This document shows, piece by piece, positions 34,811-43,871 of a stretch of 59,743 bases of DNA (its first letter is position 1; every line of letters begins with the position of its first letter). A program made the translations under genes and the position numbers. This DNA comes from Raoultibacter massiliensis (GTDB lineage: Bacteria; Actinomycetota; Coriobacteriia; Coriobacteriales; Eggerthellaceae), in the NCBI RefSeq assembly GCF_900199545.1, contig NZ_LT962670.1, forward strand, positions 916,380 through 976,122. Reading direction: 5' to 3'. Under the pieces are notes generated by a model. The model saw only the letters and a list, made by a program, of their open reading frames with translations, was not told the DNA's origin and did not search any database.

Positions 34811-36658
34811 ATGGATCTCCATATCACCAAACGAACAGCACTTTTGCTGTTCTTCGATATAGCGGCGACGTATGCCGCGTACTGGCTTGCGTCCCTTCTG
34901 ACCGATGTGGTGGGCGAGGTTTTCCACAACAACGAGATATATTTCATGCTCGGCATCCTCGCTCTCATCAACGTGCTCGTTCTCGGCGTTTTTCATCTGT
35001 ACAACAACCTTTGGGAGTACGCGAGCGTCGACGAGGCCATCCAGATCGTGTTGGCCGTTGCGCTCTCGACGCTGGTTGGCGCGGTGTTTCTTTGGATCAT
35101 CGATGTCCGTCTGCCCATCCGCGTGTTCTTCGTCGCGCTGTTCCTCCTCATATTCTTCTGCGGTGGCATGCGCATGGTCTACCGCGTCGCGCGCCGCAAG
35201 AAGCGGGCGTTCTCGAGCCCAACCCACGCCTGCGACAGGCCGCGCACGCTGATCGTCGGTGCGGGCGAAACAGGCTCCCTCACGATCGACCGCATGGCGA
35301 GCAAAGACCCGCTTATGCCCGGCATCCCGATCGTCGCCGTCGACGACGATCCCGCGAAGCGGGGCTTGCGCATACACGGCGTCAAGGTGGGGGGCACAAG
35401 CGACGATATCATCGATCTCGTCGACAAGTACGATATCGAGCAGATCGTCGTCGCCATACCGTCTTCTACGCTTGAGGCGCGCAGGCGCATCTTCGGAATC
35501 TGCACCAAGACCGATTGCAGGTTGCGTACGCTGCCCAACATCCGCGAACTGCGCATCGACGAGCTCGGCGACGTCTCCCTGCGCGACGTCGATGTGGCCG
35601 ATCTGCTCGGCCGCGAAGAGATCGTGCTCAACACGCGCACGGTTTCGGGTTACATCGCCGGCGAAACGGTGCTCGTCACCGGCGGCGGCGGTTCGATCGG
35701 CAGCGAGCTCGCCCGCCAGCTCTGCAAGGTTGCACCCGCGCGCATCGTCATCTTCGACATCTACGAGAACGATGCCTACATGCTCAGAAACGAGCTCCTT
35801 GCCGAATACGACGATATCGAGATCGATATCGAGATCGGAAGCGTGTGCGATGTAGCGCGCATCAACGAGGTGTTCGCGAAGTACCGCCCCGGAGCGGTGT
35901 TCCACGCGGCCGCCCACAAGCACGTGCCGCTCATGGAGATATGCCCGCGCGAAGCCATGCAGAACAACGTGTTCGGCACGCTAAACGCAGTGCGTGCGGC
36001 CGATGCCTACGGGGTTGGCAGGTTCATCTTCATCTCAACCGATAAGGCAGTGAACCCGACGTCGGTCATGGGGGCTACCAAACGCCTTGGGGAAATGGTC
36101 GTCCAGTACTACGCCCGAACTTCGAAGACCGTGTTCTCGGCGGTTCGCTTCGGCAACGTGCTCGGTTCCAACGGCAGCGTCATCCCCGTGTTCAAGCGCC
36201 AGATCGCCGCAGGCGGCCCGGTGACGGTTACCCATCCCGATATCGAGCGCTACTTCATGACCATCCCTGAAGCCTCGCGTCTCGTCATCCAGGCGGGCGG
36301 CCTCGCCAAGGGCGGCGAGATCTTCATCCTCGACATGGGCGAGCCGGTGAAGATCGTCGAGTTGGCGAAAAGCCTCATCCAGCTTTCGGGGCTTACGCCC
36401 GATGCGGATATCGAGATCACGTTCACGGGGCTGCGCGAGGGCGAGAAGCTCTACGAAGAGCTTTTGATGGACGAGGAGTCCACGCTTCCAACCACGAACT
36501 CGTCGATCATGGTTTCGACGGGGCAGGAGATCAGCTACGACGAGGTGGCTGCGAAGCTTGATGAGATCGAGGCCGCCATCGCCAAGACCGACGAAGAGGC
36601 CATCGCGATTCTCGAAGAAGCCGTTCCCACCTACACCCACACGACGAACCGAAGCTAG
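34811..36658 (+). CDS. Membrane-bound nucleotide-sugar 4,6-dehydratase/epimerase (CapD/WbpM/PglF-like)
   Basis: 615 residues. The first 130 residues contain four membrane helices. Residues about 140-275 form a CoA-binding-like Rossmann domain (LIVGAGETGSLTIDR). The extended short-chain dehydrogenase domain begins near 285 with VLVTGGGGSIGSELARQLC and has the STDKAV catalytic segment and GATKRLGE. Enzymes of this group convert UDP-GlcNAc to a 4-keto-6-deoxy sugar for capsule, wall glycan or protein glycosylation. No glycosyltransferase is next to it, so its pathway lies elsewhere. The start at ATG 34811 follows AAAGCAAGG. Confidence 0.92.
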   Translation: MDLHITKRTALLLFFDIAATYAAYWLASLLTDVVGEVFHNNEIYFMLGILALINVLVLGVFHLYNNLWEYASVDEAIQIVLAVALSTLVGAVFLWIIDVRLPIRVFFVALFLLIFFCGGMRMVYRVARRKKRAFSSPTHACDRPRTLIVGAGETGSLTIDRMASKDPLMPGIPIVAVDDDPAKRGLRIHGVKVGGTSDDIIDLVDKYDIEQIVVAIPSSTLEARRRIFGICTKTDCRLRTLPNIRELRIDELGDVSLRDVDVADLLGREEIVLNTRTVSGYIAGETVLVTGGGGSIGSELARQLCKVAPARIVIFDIYENDAYMLRNELLAEYDDIEIDIEIGSVCDVARINEVFAKYRPGAVFHAAAHKHVPLMEICPREAMQNNVFGTLNAVRAADAYGVGRFIFISTDKAVNPTSVMGATKRLGEMVVQYYARTSKTVFSAVRFGNVLGSNGSVIPVFKRQIAAGGPVTVTHPDIERYFMTIPEASRLVIQAGGLAKGGEIFILDMGEPVKIVELAKSLIQLSGLTPDADIEITFTGLREGEKLYEELLMDEESTLPTTNSSIMVSTGQEISYDEVAAKLDEIEAAIAKTDEEAIAILEEAVPTYTHTTNRS

Positions 36659-36812
36659 GCTGTTCGGGGTTGCCGAGCGACCCCGGTCGATTCGGGGCGG
36701 GGAAGGCGCGCGTGCCGCCGAGCTTTGCTTGCAGCGCCTGATTTAACCTTGATGTTCGAGGTCATGGTATGTTACCGAATAGTGACTTTTCGCGAACGAG
36801 TTCATGGTTTCC

Positions 36813-36842
36813 TTGCAAAGCGCGGTTTGTTTCCCTTAGGAT
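36813..36842 (+). promoter_or_regulatory. Candidate promoter of the argCJBD operon
   Basis: TTGCAA (36813-36818) and TAGGAT (36837-36842) with an 18-base spacer lie 48 bases before the argC start. Confidence 0.45.
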
Positions 36843-36889
36843 AGACGGCACGAAACACAGAGATCGTATGCATGAGCCAAGGAGCAGAC

Positions 36890-37954
36890 ATGTCGATAAA
36901 AGCGGGAATCGTTGGGGCGGCCGGATTCGCCGGCATCGAGCTTGTGCGGATTCTGACCGAGCACCCCATCTTCGAGCTGAACGTCGTAACCTCCGATTCT
37001 TTGGCCGGCACGCCGGTAACCGATTTGTACCCCGCGCTTCTGGGCCATACCGATCTTGCTTTCGAACCGCACGGACTCGATGCGCTGGCCGAATGCGATG
37101 CAGTCTTTTTGGCGGTGCCCCACACCGCAGCCATGTCCCAGGTGCCCGCGCTTCTCGAGGCGGGCATTTCCGTGTTCGATCTGTCGGCCGACTACCGGCT
37201 TAAAGATGCCGATGTCTACGAGCGTTGGTATGCGACCAGGCATACGTCGCCGGGGCTGTTGGAAAAGGCCGCATTCGGCTTGCCCGAGCTTTTCGCCTCG
37301 GATCTGGTCCGCGCGGCGGGCGAGCGGAAGGCGGGGCACCCGGCGCTCGTTGCGTGCGCCGGGTGCTATCCGACCGCCACATCGCTTGCGGCGGCTCCCG
37401 CCGTTCGCGCGCGCCTCGTCTCGGGGACGGTCATCGTCGATGCCGTTTCGGGCGTCACGGGCGCCGGCAAGAAGGCCACGGAGCGCACTCATTTCTGCTT
37501 CGCGAACGAGAGCGTCGAAGCATACGGCGTCGGCACGCATCGGCATACGCCCGAGATCGAGCAGATCCTCGGACTGCCCGGCCGCATCGTGTTCACGCCG
37601 CATCTGGCTCCGCTCAACCGCGGCATTCTGTCTACGGTGTATCTGCCGCTTGACGCCGAACACGCGAAAGGTTCGAGCATCGAGGATATCCATGCCCTCT
37701 ACGAAGGGTTCTACGCGGATGACGGCTTCGCGCAGGTGCTTCCGATCGGCTCCATGCCGAAAACGGGCTCGGTGGCGGGCAGCAATTCGTGCCATATCGG
37801 GCTTGCGCTTTCGCAGGCGGGCGATATGCTCATCGCCGTCAGCGCGATCGACAACCTGTGCAAAGGAGCGGCCGGTCAGGCCGTTCAGTGCGCGAACATC
37901 GTATTCGGACTACCCGAGGCGACGGGGCTTTCCGCTTCGGCGCTGCCGGTTTGA
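36890..37954 (+). CDS. argC: N-acetyl-gamma-glutamyl-phosphate reductase
   Basis: 354 residues from ATG 36890, chosen because AAGGAG ends 5 bases before it; ATG 36872 is a longer option. NADPH-binding GIVGAAGFAGIELVRIL is at the N-terminus. The active-site Cys is in VACAGCYPTATSL, and the substrate-binding region GVTGAGKKATERTHFCFANE and C-terminal GSNSCHIGL follow. It reduces N-acetylglutamyl phosphate to the semialdehyde, the third step of arginine synthesis. First gene of argC-J-B-D. Confidence 0.96.
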   Translation: MSIKAGIVGAAGFAGIELVRILTEHPIFELNVVTSDSLAGTPVTDLYPALLGHTDLAFEPHGLDALAECDAVFLAVPHTAAMSQVPALLEAGISVFDLSADYRLKDADVYERWYATRHTSPGLLEKAAFGLPELFASDLVRAAGERKAGHPALVACAGCYPTATSLAAAPAVRARLVSGTVIVDAVSGVTGAGKKATERTHFCFANESVEAYGVGTHRHTPEIEQILGLPGRIVFTPHLAPLNRGILSTVYLPLDAEHAKGSSIEDIHALYEGFYADDGFAQVLPIGSMPKTGSVAGSNSCHIGLALSQAGDMLIAVSAIDNLCKGAAGQAVQCANIVFGLPEATGLSASALPV

Positions 37955-37973
37955 TTCTGCGAGAGGAAGCATT

Positions 37974-39248
37974 ATGGAACAAGGATGCATACGGCTTGCG
38001 CCGCCGCCCGGCCTTGAGGCTATCGAGGGGGGTGGCGTCACGAGCGCACGCGGGTTCAGGGCGTGCGGCATGCATGCGGGCATTCGGAAGAATCGCAACG
38101 AACTCGACCTGGCTCTCGTCGCAGCCGATGAACCGTGCGCCGCTGCGGGCATGTTCACCCAAAACGTATTCTGCTCGGCTCCGGTGATCGTGTCGCGCGA
38201 GCATCTCGACGACGTGTCGTACGGGATGGCCCGTGCGGTGCTCGTCAATTCCGGCAATGCCAATGCGGCAACGGGAAGCATCGGCCTCGAGGCGGCTCGC
38301 GAAACGGCAAGCATGGCGGCTGAAGAAATAGGCTGTCCCGAAGACGAGGTGCTCGTTGCTTCGACGGGCGTGATCGGTGTCCATCTGCCCATCGCGCCGT
38401 TCGAGGAGCACCTGCCCGATGCGGTGGGCTCCCTGTCCGTTTCGGGCGGCCACGATGCCGCCGCCGCCATCATGACGACCGATACGTTTCCCAAAGAGTA
38501 CGCCGTAACCTACGAGAGCGAAGCGGAGGGCTTTTCGGGCATGCGCGTTACGATCGGCGGCATGGCGAAGGGCTCGGGCATGATCATGCCGAATATGGCG
38601 ACGATGATCTCGGTGCTCACAACCGACGCTCCGCTTGCGCCCGAAGACGCGTACCGCGCGCTGCGAAAGGCCGTTTCGGCGAGCTTCAACAAAGTCACCG
38701 TCGATTCCGATACGTCGACCAACGATTCGTGCTACCTGTTGGCCAGCGGCAAAGCCGTCGGTGCTCCGACCGAGCCGATCGAAGGAGCTGCTTTCGACGA
38801 GTTCACCCGAGCGCTCACGCACGTTTGCTCGACGCTTGCCCGCGATTTGGCAAGCGATGGGGAAGGGGCGACCCGTCTGATCACCGTGCAGGTCACAGGT
38901 GCCGCCGACGATGCCGACGCCGATACCGCCGCGCGAGCCGTTGCGAACTCCCCGCTCGTGAAGACGGCGGTTTTCGGGCACGACGCCAATTGGGGCCGCA
39001 TCGCGATGGCTATCGGCAAATCGGGCGCGGCGTTTCGCCAGGAAGATGTTTCCATCGACATCATGGGTCTTGCCGTATGCAGGAAAGGCTTGACCGTCGA
39101 TTTCGACGAAGACGAGGCGCTCAGGCGTTTTGAGAATCCCGAGATCGTCCTTTCGGTCGACCTCGGTGCAGGTGAGGGAGCCGCAACCGTATGGACATGC
39201 GACCTCACGCATGATTACGTTACGATCAATGGAGATTATCGAACATGA
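37974..39248 (+). CDS. argJ: Ornithine acetyltransferase / N-acetylglutamate synthase
   Basis: 424 residues from ATG 37974 (AGAGGAAGC upstream). ArgJ cuts itself before a Thr; the site is in MIMPNMATMISVLTTDA. VLVNSGNANAATG, STGVIG and FGHDANWGRIAMAIG are family motifs. It recycles the acetyl group from N-acetylornithine to glutamate. If bifunctional, it also makes N-acetylglutamate from acetyl-CoA, which would explain the absence of an argA gene here. It is 19 bases after argC and overlaps argB by 4 bases (ATGA). Confidence 0.96.
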   Translation: MEQGCIRLAPPPGLEAIEGGGVTSARGFRACGMHAGIRKNRNELDLALVAADEPCAAAGMFTQNVFCSAPVIVSREHLDDVSYGMARAVLVNSGNANAATGSIGLEAARETASMAAEEIGCPEDEVLVASTGVIGVHLPIAPFEEHLPDAVGSLSVSGGHDAAAAIMTTDTFPKEYAVTYESEAEGFSGMRVTIGGMAKGSGMIMPNMATMISVLTTDAPLAPEDAYRALRKAVSASFNKVTVDSDTSTNDSCYLLASGKAVGAPTEPIEGAAFDEFTRALTHVCSTLARDLASDGEGATRLITVQVTGAADDADADTAARAVANSPLVKTAVFGHDANWGRIAMAIGKSGAAFRQEDVSIDIMGLAVCRKGLTVDFDEDEALRRFENPEIVLSVDLGAGEGAATVWTCDLTHDYVTINGDYRT

Positions 39249-40228
39249 AGTACGCAAAGGATACTCGTCCCAAACCCGTATCGAGCAGGACCGCAGAGGT
39301 TCTCGTCGAGGCGCTGCCCTGGATCAAGAACATCACCGGAAAAACCGTTGTCATCAAGTACGGCGGATCGGCGATGATCGATGGCCGGTTGCGTACCGAC
39401 GTCATGAACGACATCGTGCTCTTGAAGATCATCGGCGTCAATCCGGTCATCATCCACGGGGGCGGCCTGGCCATCACCGATGCTATGAACAAGTTCAACA
39501 TCCCCGTCGAATTCAAAGACGGGCAGCGCGTGACCACCGACGAGGCGATGGAGGTCGTGCGCATGGTGCTCATGGGGAAGGTGAACCAGGAACTCGTCGA
39601 GGCGATGAACGAGCATGGAAACCTTGCCGTGGGCGTAAGCGGATCCGACGCGGGTACGATCATGGCCGAGCAGAAATCACCCGAACTCGGACGGGTGGGA
39701 CGCATTTCGCGCATAAACTCGGGCTACCTCGAAGATCTCATCGATGCCGACTACATTCCCGTCGTCGCCTCGATCGCGATGGGCGAAGAGGGGGGCTACT
39801 ACAACGTGAACGCCGATCTGGTTGCAGGGCACATCGCTGCCGCCATCGGAGCTCATAAGATCGTGTTCCTCACCGATGTCGACGGGCTCTACGAGGATTT
39901 CGACAACAAGGATTCCCTGATATCGAACCTCACGATGTTCGAGGCGCAGTATATGGTCGAGAACAGCGTTGTGTCCACGGGCATGATCCCGAAGCTTCAG
40001 TCGTGCATCGCCGCGCTTGATGCGGGCGTGTTTCGGGCGCATATCATCAACGGTACGACCCCCCACGCGCTGCTGCTCGAGCTGTTGACGAACACCGGAG
40101 TGGGAACGACGCTGCACAGCACCGAGGAATCGTGCACGTTCGACGCCCACCCGCTCGGCAATTTCGCGTCGAAGCTGATTGAGAACCGACAGCGTCCGAT
40201 CCTCATGGGCGATCCCCGCACTCCGTAG
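39245..40228 (+). CDS. argB: Acetylglutamate kinase
   Basis: 327 residues, beginning inside the argJ stop (ATGA overlap). Amino-acid kinase fold: VVIKYGGSAM near the N-terminus, VIIHGGGLAI, the segment GVSGSDAGTIMA, YNVNADLVAGHIAAAIGA, and KIVFLTDVDGLY. It phosphorylates N-acetylglutamate, usually the arginine feedback point in organisms with ArgJ. An N-terminal extension is compatible with the arginine-sensitive class (inference). Confidence 0.96.
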   Translation: MKYAKDTRPKPVSSRTAEVLVEALPWIKNITGKTVVIKYGGSAMIDGRLRTDVMNDIVLLKIIGVNPVIIHGGGLAITDAMNKFNIPVEFKDGQRVTTDEAMEVVRMVLMGKVNQELVEAMNEHGNLAVGVSGSDAGTIMAEQKSPELGRVGRISRINSGYLEDLIDADYIPVVASIAMGEEGGYYNVNADLVAGHIAAAIGAHKIVFLTDVDGLYEDFDNKDSLISNLTMFEAQYMVENSVVSTGMIPKLQSCIAALDAGVFRAHIINGTTPHALLLELLTNTGVGTTLHSTEESCTFDAHPLGNFASKLIENRQRPILMGDPRTP

Positions 40229-40325
40229 CGGTGCTGCAGGATCGCACGGTGTTTGCGGGCAAGCGCTTTCGGGCGTGTGGGTACCAACGGATTATTCGGA
40301 AGTTTTCGGAAGAAGGTTGATGGCG

Positions 40326-41540
40326 ATGAGCCTGGCAGAGCAAATGGCACTCGAATCCTCGTATCTTATGGGCACCTACGCCCGCAAGCCCGTCGAGCTG
40401 GTGCGCGGCGAGGGCATGCGCGTATTCGACGACGAGGGCCGCGCGTATCTCGATTTCGTGTCGGGCGTGGGCGCTGTGAGCCTCGGGCATTGCCATCCTG
40501 CCGTCGTCGAAGCGGTTTCTGCGCAGGCTTCACGGCTCATCCACGTGAGCAACTACTACTACATCGAGGGCCGCGGGCAGGTCGGCGGGCTTCTGTCCGG
40601 GCTTCTCAACGCATGCATCGACCCAAGCGAGCGCGCTTCGTGGAAGAGCTTCTTCGCCAACTCGGGGGCGGAAGCCAACGAATGCGCCATCAAGCTCGCC
40701 CGTCTTTGGGCGAAGAAAAACAAAGGGGAAGCCCGGATCGTCGTAACGCTCGACAAGGGCTTTCACGGAAGGACGCTTGCGACGCTTGCCGCTACGGCGC
40801 AGCCGGCCAAGCAAGAGGCATTCAAGCCCCTTCCTGCAGGATTCGTCCATACGCCGCCCAACGACGTTTCCGCCCTCGAGCAGCTGTTCGCGGAGCAAGG
40901 CGACGAGATTTGCGCCATCATGCTCGAATGCGTGCAGGGCGAAAGCGGCGTGCATCCGTGCACTTCGGAGTATTTGCGGGTGGCGCGAAGGCTTGCAACT
41001 GAGCACCGCGCACTTCTCATCTGCGACGAGATCCAGTGCGGCATGTATCGTTGCGGCACGTATCCGTTCGGATTCCAGCACTTCGGCATTGTGCCCGACA
41101 TCGTAACCATTGCAAAGGGCGTCGCATCGGGCTTTCCGACCGGCATGTGCGCGGCGCGTGAAGACGTTGCCGCGGCCTTCGAGCCTGGCGATCACGGTTC
41201 CACGTTCGGCGGCAGCTGCCTCGCCGTTGCGGCGGCGAAGGCGACCATCGAGACGCTCGAAGCGATCGACGCCGGGGGCAATGCCGAAGCGGTGGGCGAA
41301 TATCTGCGCACGCGTTTGGCCGAGCTGCCCCACGTTGTCGAAGTGCGCGGCTTGGGCCTTATGTGCGCATGCGATTTCGACGAGACGATCGATGCGGGCG
41401 AGCTTGTGATCCGCGGGCTGGGCGAAGGACTGCTCCTTAACAGCACGGGACTTCGGACGCTGCGCTTTCTGCCCCCGCTGGTGTGTTCGAGGGATGATGT
41501 GGAAGCGTTGGCCGAGGGACTGAAGAGGCTGTTGGCGTAG
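40326..41540 (+). CDS. argD: Acetylornithine aminotransferase
   Basis: 404 residues from ATG 40326 (AGAAGG 9 bases upstream; ATG 40320 is closer to that site). Class III aminotransferase with FANSGAEANECAIKLAR (phosphate-binding turn), LICDEIQCGMYRCG and the PLP Lys in DIVTIAKGVASG. It converts N-acetylglutamate semialdehyde to N-acetylornithine. Last gene of the argCJBD operon, about 100 bases after argB. Confidence 0.95.
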   Translation: MSLAEQMALESSYLMGTYARKPVELVRGEGMRVFDDEGRAYLDFVSGVGAVSLGHCHPAVVEAVSAQASRLIHVSNYYYIEGRGQVGGLLSGLLNACIDPSERASWKSFFANSGAEANECAIKLARLWAKKNKGEARIVVTLDKGFHGRTLATLAATAQPAKQEAFKPLPAGFVHTPPNDVSALEQLFAEQGDEICAIMLECVQGESGVHPCTSEYLRVARRLATEHRALLICDEIQCGMYRCGTYPFGFQHFGIVPDIVTIAKGVASGFPTGMCAAREDVAAAFEPGDHGSTFGGSCLAVAAAKATIETLEAIDAGGNAEAVGEYLRTRLAELPHVVEVRGLGLMCACDFDETIDAGELVIRGLGEGLLLNSTGLRTLRFLPPLVCSRDDVEALAEGLKRLLA

Positions 41541-41717
41541 CGGCGCGAGCGAACGTTTTGCCGATGCGCTGGCTGCAGGGCCGCGAAAGCTCTTGGCATA
41601 GCGCTGGCGCGCATCCGATGGATGCGCTCGGCAAAGGCGAAAGGCGTCCCGCCAAGAAACTTATGCATCTTTTGAAATTCTTATCGCGCTGGCGGCTTTT
41701 TTACGTTAAGATAACCT

Positions 41718-41751
41718 GCATAAATCACGAAGGTATTTGCATATTTATGCA
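41718..41751. promoter_or_regulatory. ARG-box operator region of argR
   Basis: A perfect palindrome TGCATATTTATGCA is at 41738-41751, and a half-like copy TGCATAAATCA is at 41718-41728. Pairs of A/T-rich boxes with TGCAT ends are the usual ArgR operators in actinomycetes. The pair begins 100 bases before the argR start, consistent with autorepression. The same palindrome occurs at 6806-6819. Confidence 0.75.
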
Positions 41752-41817
41752 TACGTCCGTGTAAGAAGGTAGACCGTATGTGTTTTACTGCTCGAGTGAA
41801 GGACTGAAAGCGCCTAC

Positions 41818-42246
41818 ATGAGGAAGCGGCAACAGAGGCATGACGTAATTCGCGACATCATTCGCGAGTACAGCGTCAAAACACAGCGTGATCTGGCCGA
41901 ACAGCTGCAAGCTGCCGGGTATGATTGCACTCAAGCCACTATATCCCGCGATATCATGGACATGGGGCTCGTCAAGTCGAGGGAAGGATTTTATGTTCTT
42001 CCTGAAGAGATGCGGTTGCAACGTATGGTCTCGGAATTGGTCGAGGAAGTACACTTAGCCGGTAATATGGTTGTTGTAAAGACATACTCAGGTGGTGCAG
42101 CGGGCGTATCAGCCGCGCTTGACAAGGCGAGCCTTAAAGGCGCCTTGGGCACCGTTGCCGGCGACAACACGATCATGATTGCTACGGCAACCCCCGAAGC
42201 TGCTTCGGATGTTGCGGGAGCAATCAACCGACTGCGACGACGTTAG
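41818..42246 (+). CDS. argR: Arginine repressor
   Basis: 142 residues. The N-terminal winged helix (about 5-70) includes TQRDLAEQLQAAGYDCTQATISRDIMDMGLVK. The C-terminal domain (about 80-142) carries the hexamerisation and arginine-binding region, GTVAGDNTIMIATATPEAA. With arginine bound, it represses biosynthetic genes at ARG boxes, one of which lies just upstream. It sits between argD and argG, in the same orientation. Confidence 0.96.
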   Translation: MRKRQQRHDVIRDIIREYSVKTQRDLAEQLQAAGYDCTQATISRDIMDMGLVKSREGFYVLPEEMRLQRMVSELVEEVHLAGNMVVVKTYSGGAAGVSAALDKASLKGALGTVAGDNTIMIATATPEAASDVAGAINRLRRR

Positions 42247-42262
42247 TCGTCTATTTTCTTTT

Positions 42263-42280
42263 GGGGACGTAGGCGTCCCC
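42263..42280. other. Short hairpin in the argR-argG intergenic region
   Basis: GGGGACG / CGTCCCC with a TAGG loop. It may act as a weak terminator of argR or as part of the argG leader. Confidence 0.4.
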
Positions 42281-42482
42281 CCACTCATCCCCGCTCTACA
42301 TTTGTGAGCCCGACCAAGGCCTGAGCCTGCCCGGTCGGCGGCGATCCGCGCAAAGCGAACCGCTGCATGCAAACCCGTGTGCTTGTGCGCGAAATGCTAA
42401 AACTCCGAAAGAGCGGCCCGCCGCAAAGGCGTCTTCGGCTCGACAAGCACAGTGAAAAGCCAGCAAGGAAGGAATCAGAACA

Positions 42483-43841
42483 ATGGCTAAGGATAAAGTT
42501 GTACTTGCGTATTCGGGTGGGCTCGACACGTCGGTGTGCCTCAAGTGGCTTCAGGACGAGAAGAACCTCGATGTCATCGCGGTGGTCGGCGATGTGGGGC
42601 AGGAGCACGACGGGCTCGAGCAGATCAAACAGAAGGCTCTCGACCTAGGCGTGCTCGATTGCCAGGTCGTTGATATGAGGCAGACGTTCGTCGACGATTA
42701 CTTGAGCAAGGCGCTCTACGCGAACGCCATGTACGAGAACAAGTACCCGCTCGTTTCCGCTCTCTCAAGGCCTGCGATCTCCAAGCATCTCGTGGATGCC
42801 GCCCATAAGTACGGCGCCAAATACATTGCCCATGGATGCACCGGCAAGGGCAACGACCAGGTGAGATTCGAGGCTTCCATCATGATGCTCGATCCTTCGA
42901 TCGAAATCATCGCCCCGGTGAGGGAATGGGATCTCAAGACGCGGCCGGAAGAAATCGACTGGGCGAAGGCCCACGGCGTGCCCGTGCCCGCGACCAAGGA
43001 CAACCCGTACTCCATCGACGACAACCTGTGGGGCCGGGCAATCGAATGCGGCGTCCTCGAAGACCCGTGGTGCGAGCCCCCTTCGGACATCTACACCATG
43101 ACGGTCGATCCCGCCGATGCTCCCGACGAGCCCGAGTACGTCGAGATCAAGTTCTCCAAGGGCATCCCGTATTCCCTCAACGATAAGCAGATGAGCTTCC
43201 TCGGCATCATCCTCGAGCTCAATAAGATCGCCGGTTCCCACGGTTTCGGCAGAATCGACATGATCGAGAACAGGCTCGTCGGCGTGAAGAGCAGGGAATG
43301 CTACGAGGTTCCCGGCGCGCTTGCGCTCATCGAGGCTCACAAGGCCCTTGAAGACCTGTGTTTGGAGCGGGAGGTTCTGCACTACAAGCTCGGTATCGAG
43401 CAGAGCTGGGCGAACGCCGTGTACAACGGCCTGTGGTTCTCGCCCCTCAAAGAAGCACTCGACGCGTTTCTCGCCTCCACGCAGCAGTGCCTTTCGGGGA
43501 CGGTCAAGGTGAAGTTCTTCAAGGGTTCCTGCACGGTTGTGGGGCGGAAGAGCTCTTATTCGCTGTACGACTACGCGCTTGCCACTTACGACGCCGATGA
43601 CGCATTCGACCACGGCGCTGCCAAGGGCTTCATCGACCTGCACACGCTTTCTGCTAAGACCTGGGCTTCCAACCGGAGGCAGGAAGGCGCTTCTGCCGAT
43701 GTGTTCAGCGCCGAGAAAGCGCAGGGTCCGCTGAAGAAGGGCAAGTATGAGACGGTACCCGAGATAGCCGAAGGCGATGATTGCTCAGACATCGTCGAAG
43801 AGGCGGAGCAGGCCATGTACGGCGCCGCGGTGAAGGCATAG
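42483..43841 (+). CDS. argG: Argininosuccinate synthase
   Basis: 452 residues. The ATP pyrophosphatase loop VLAYSGGLDTSVCLKWL is at the N-terminus, followed by HGCTGKGNDQVRFE and the citrulline/aspartate-binding residues; about 40 residues at the C-terminus extend beyond the usual 400-residue class. It joins citrulline and aspartate with ATP to give argininosuccinate. GCAAGGAAGGA precedes ATG 42483. It is 30 bases ahead of argH, same operon. Confidence 0.96.
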   Translation: MAKDKVVLAYSGGLDTSVCLKWLQDEKNLDVIAVVGDVGQEHDGLEQIKQKALDLGVLDCQVVDMRQTFVDDYLSKALYANAMYENKYPLVSALSRPAISKHLVDAAHKYGAKYIAHGCTGKGNDQVRFEASIMMLDPSIEIIAPVREWDLKTRPEEIDWAKAHGVPVPATKDNPYSIDDNLWGRAIECGVLEDPWCEPPSDIYTMTVDPADAPDEPEYVEIKFSKGIPYSLNDKQMSFLGIILELNKIAGSHGFGRIDMIENRLVGVKSRECYEVPGALALIEAHKALEDLCLEREVLHYKLGIEQSWANAVYNGLWFSPLKEALDAFLASTQQCLSGTVKVKFFKGSCTVVGRKSSYSLYDYALATYDADDAFDHGAAKGFIDLHTLSAKTWASNRRQEGASADVFSAEKAQGPLKKGKYETVPEIAEGDDCSDIVEEAEQAMYGAAVKA

Positions 43842-43871
43842 GGCCGAACGCGGTCTGAAAGGAGAAGGCAA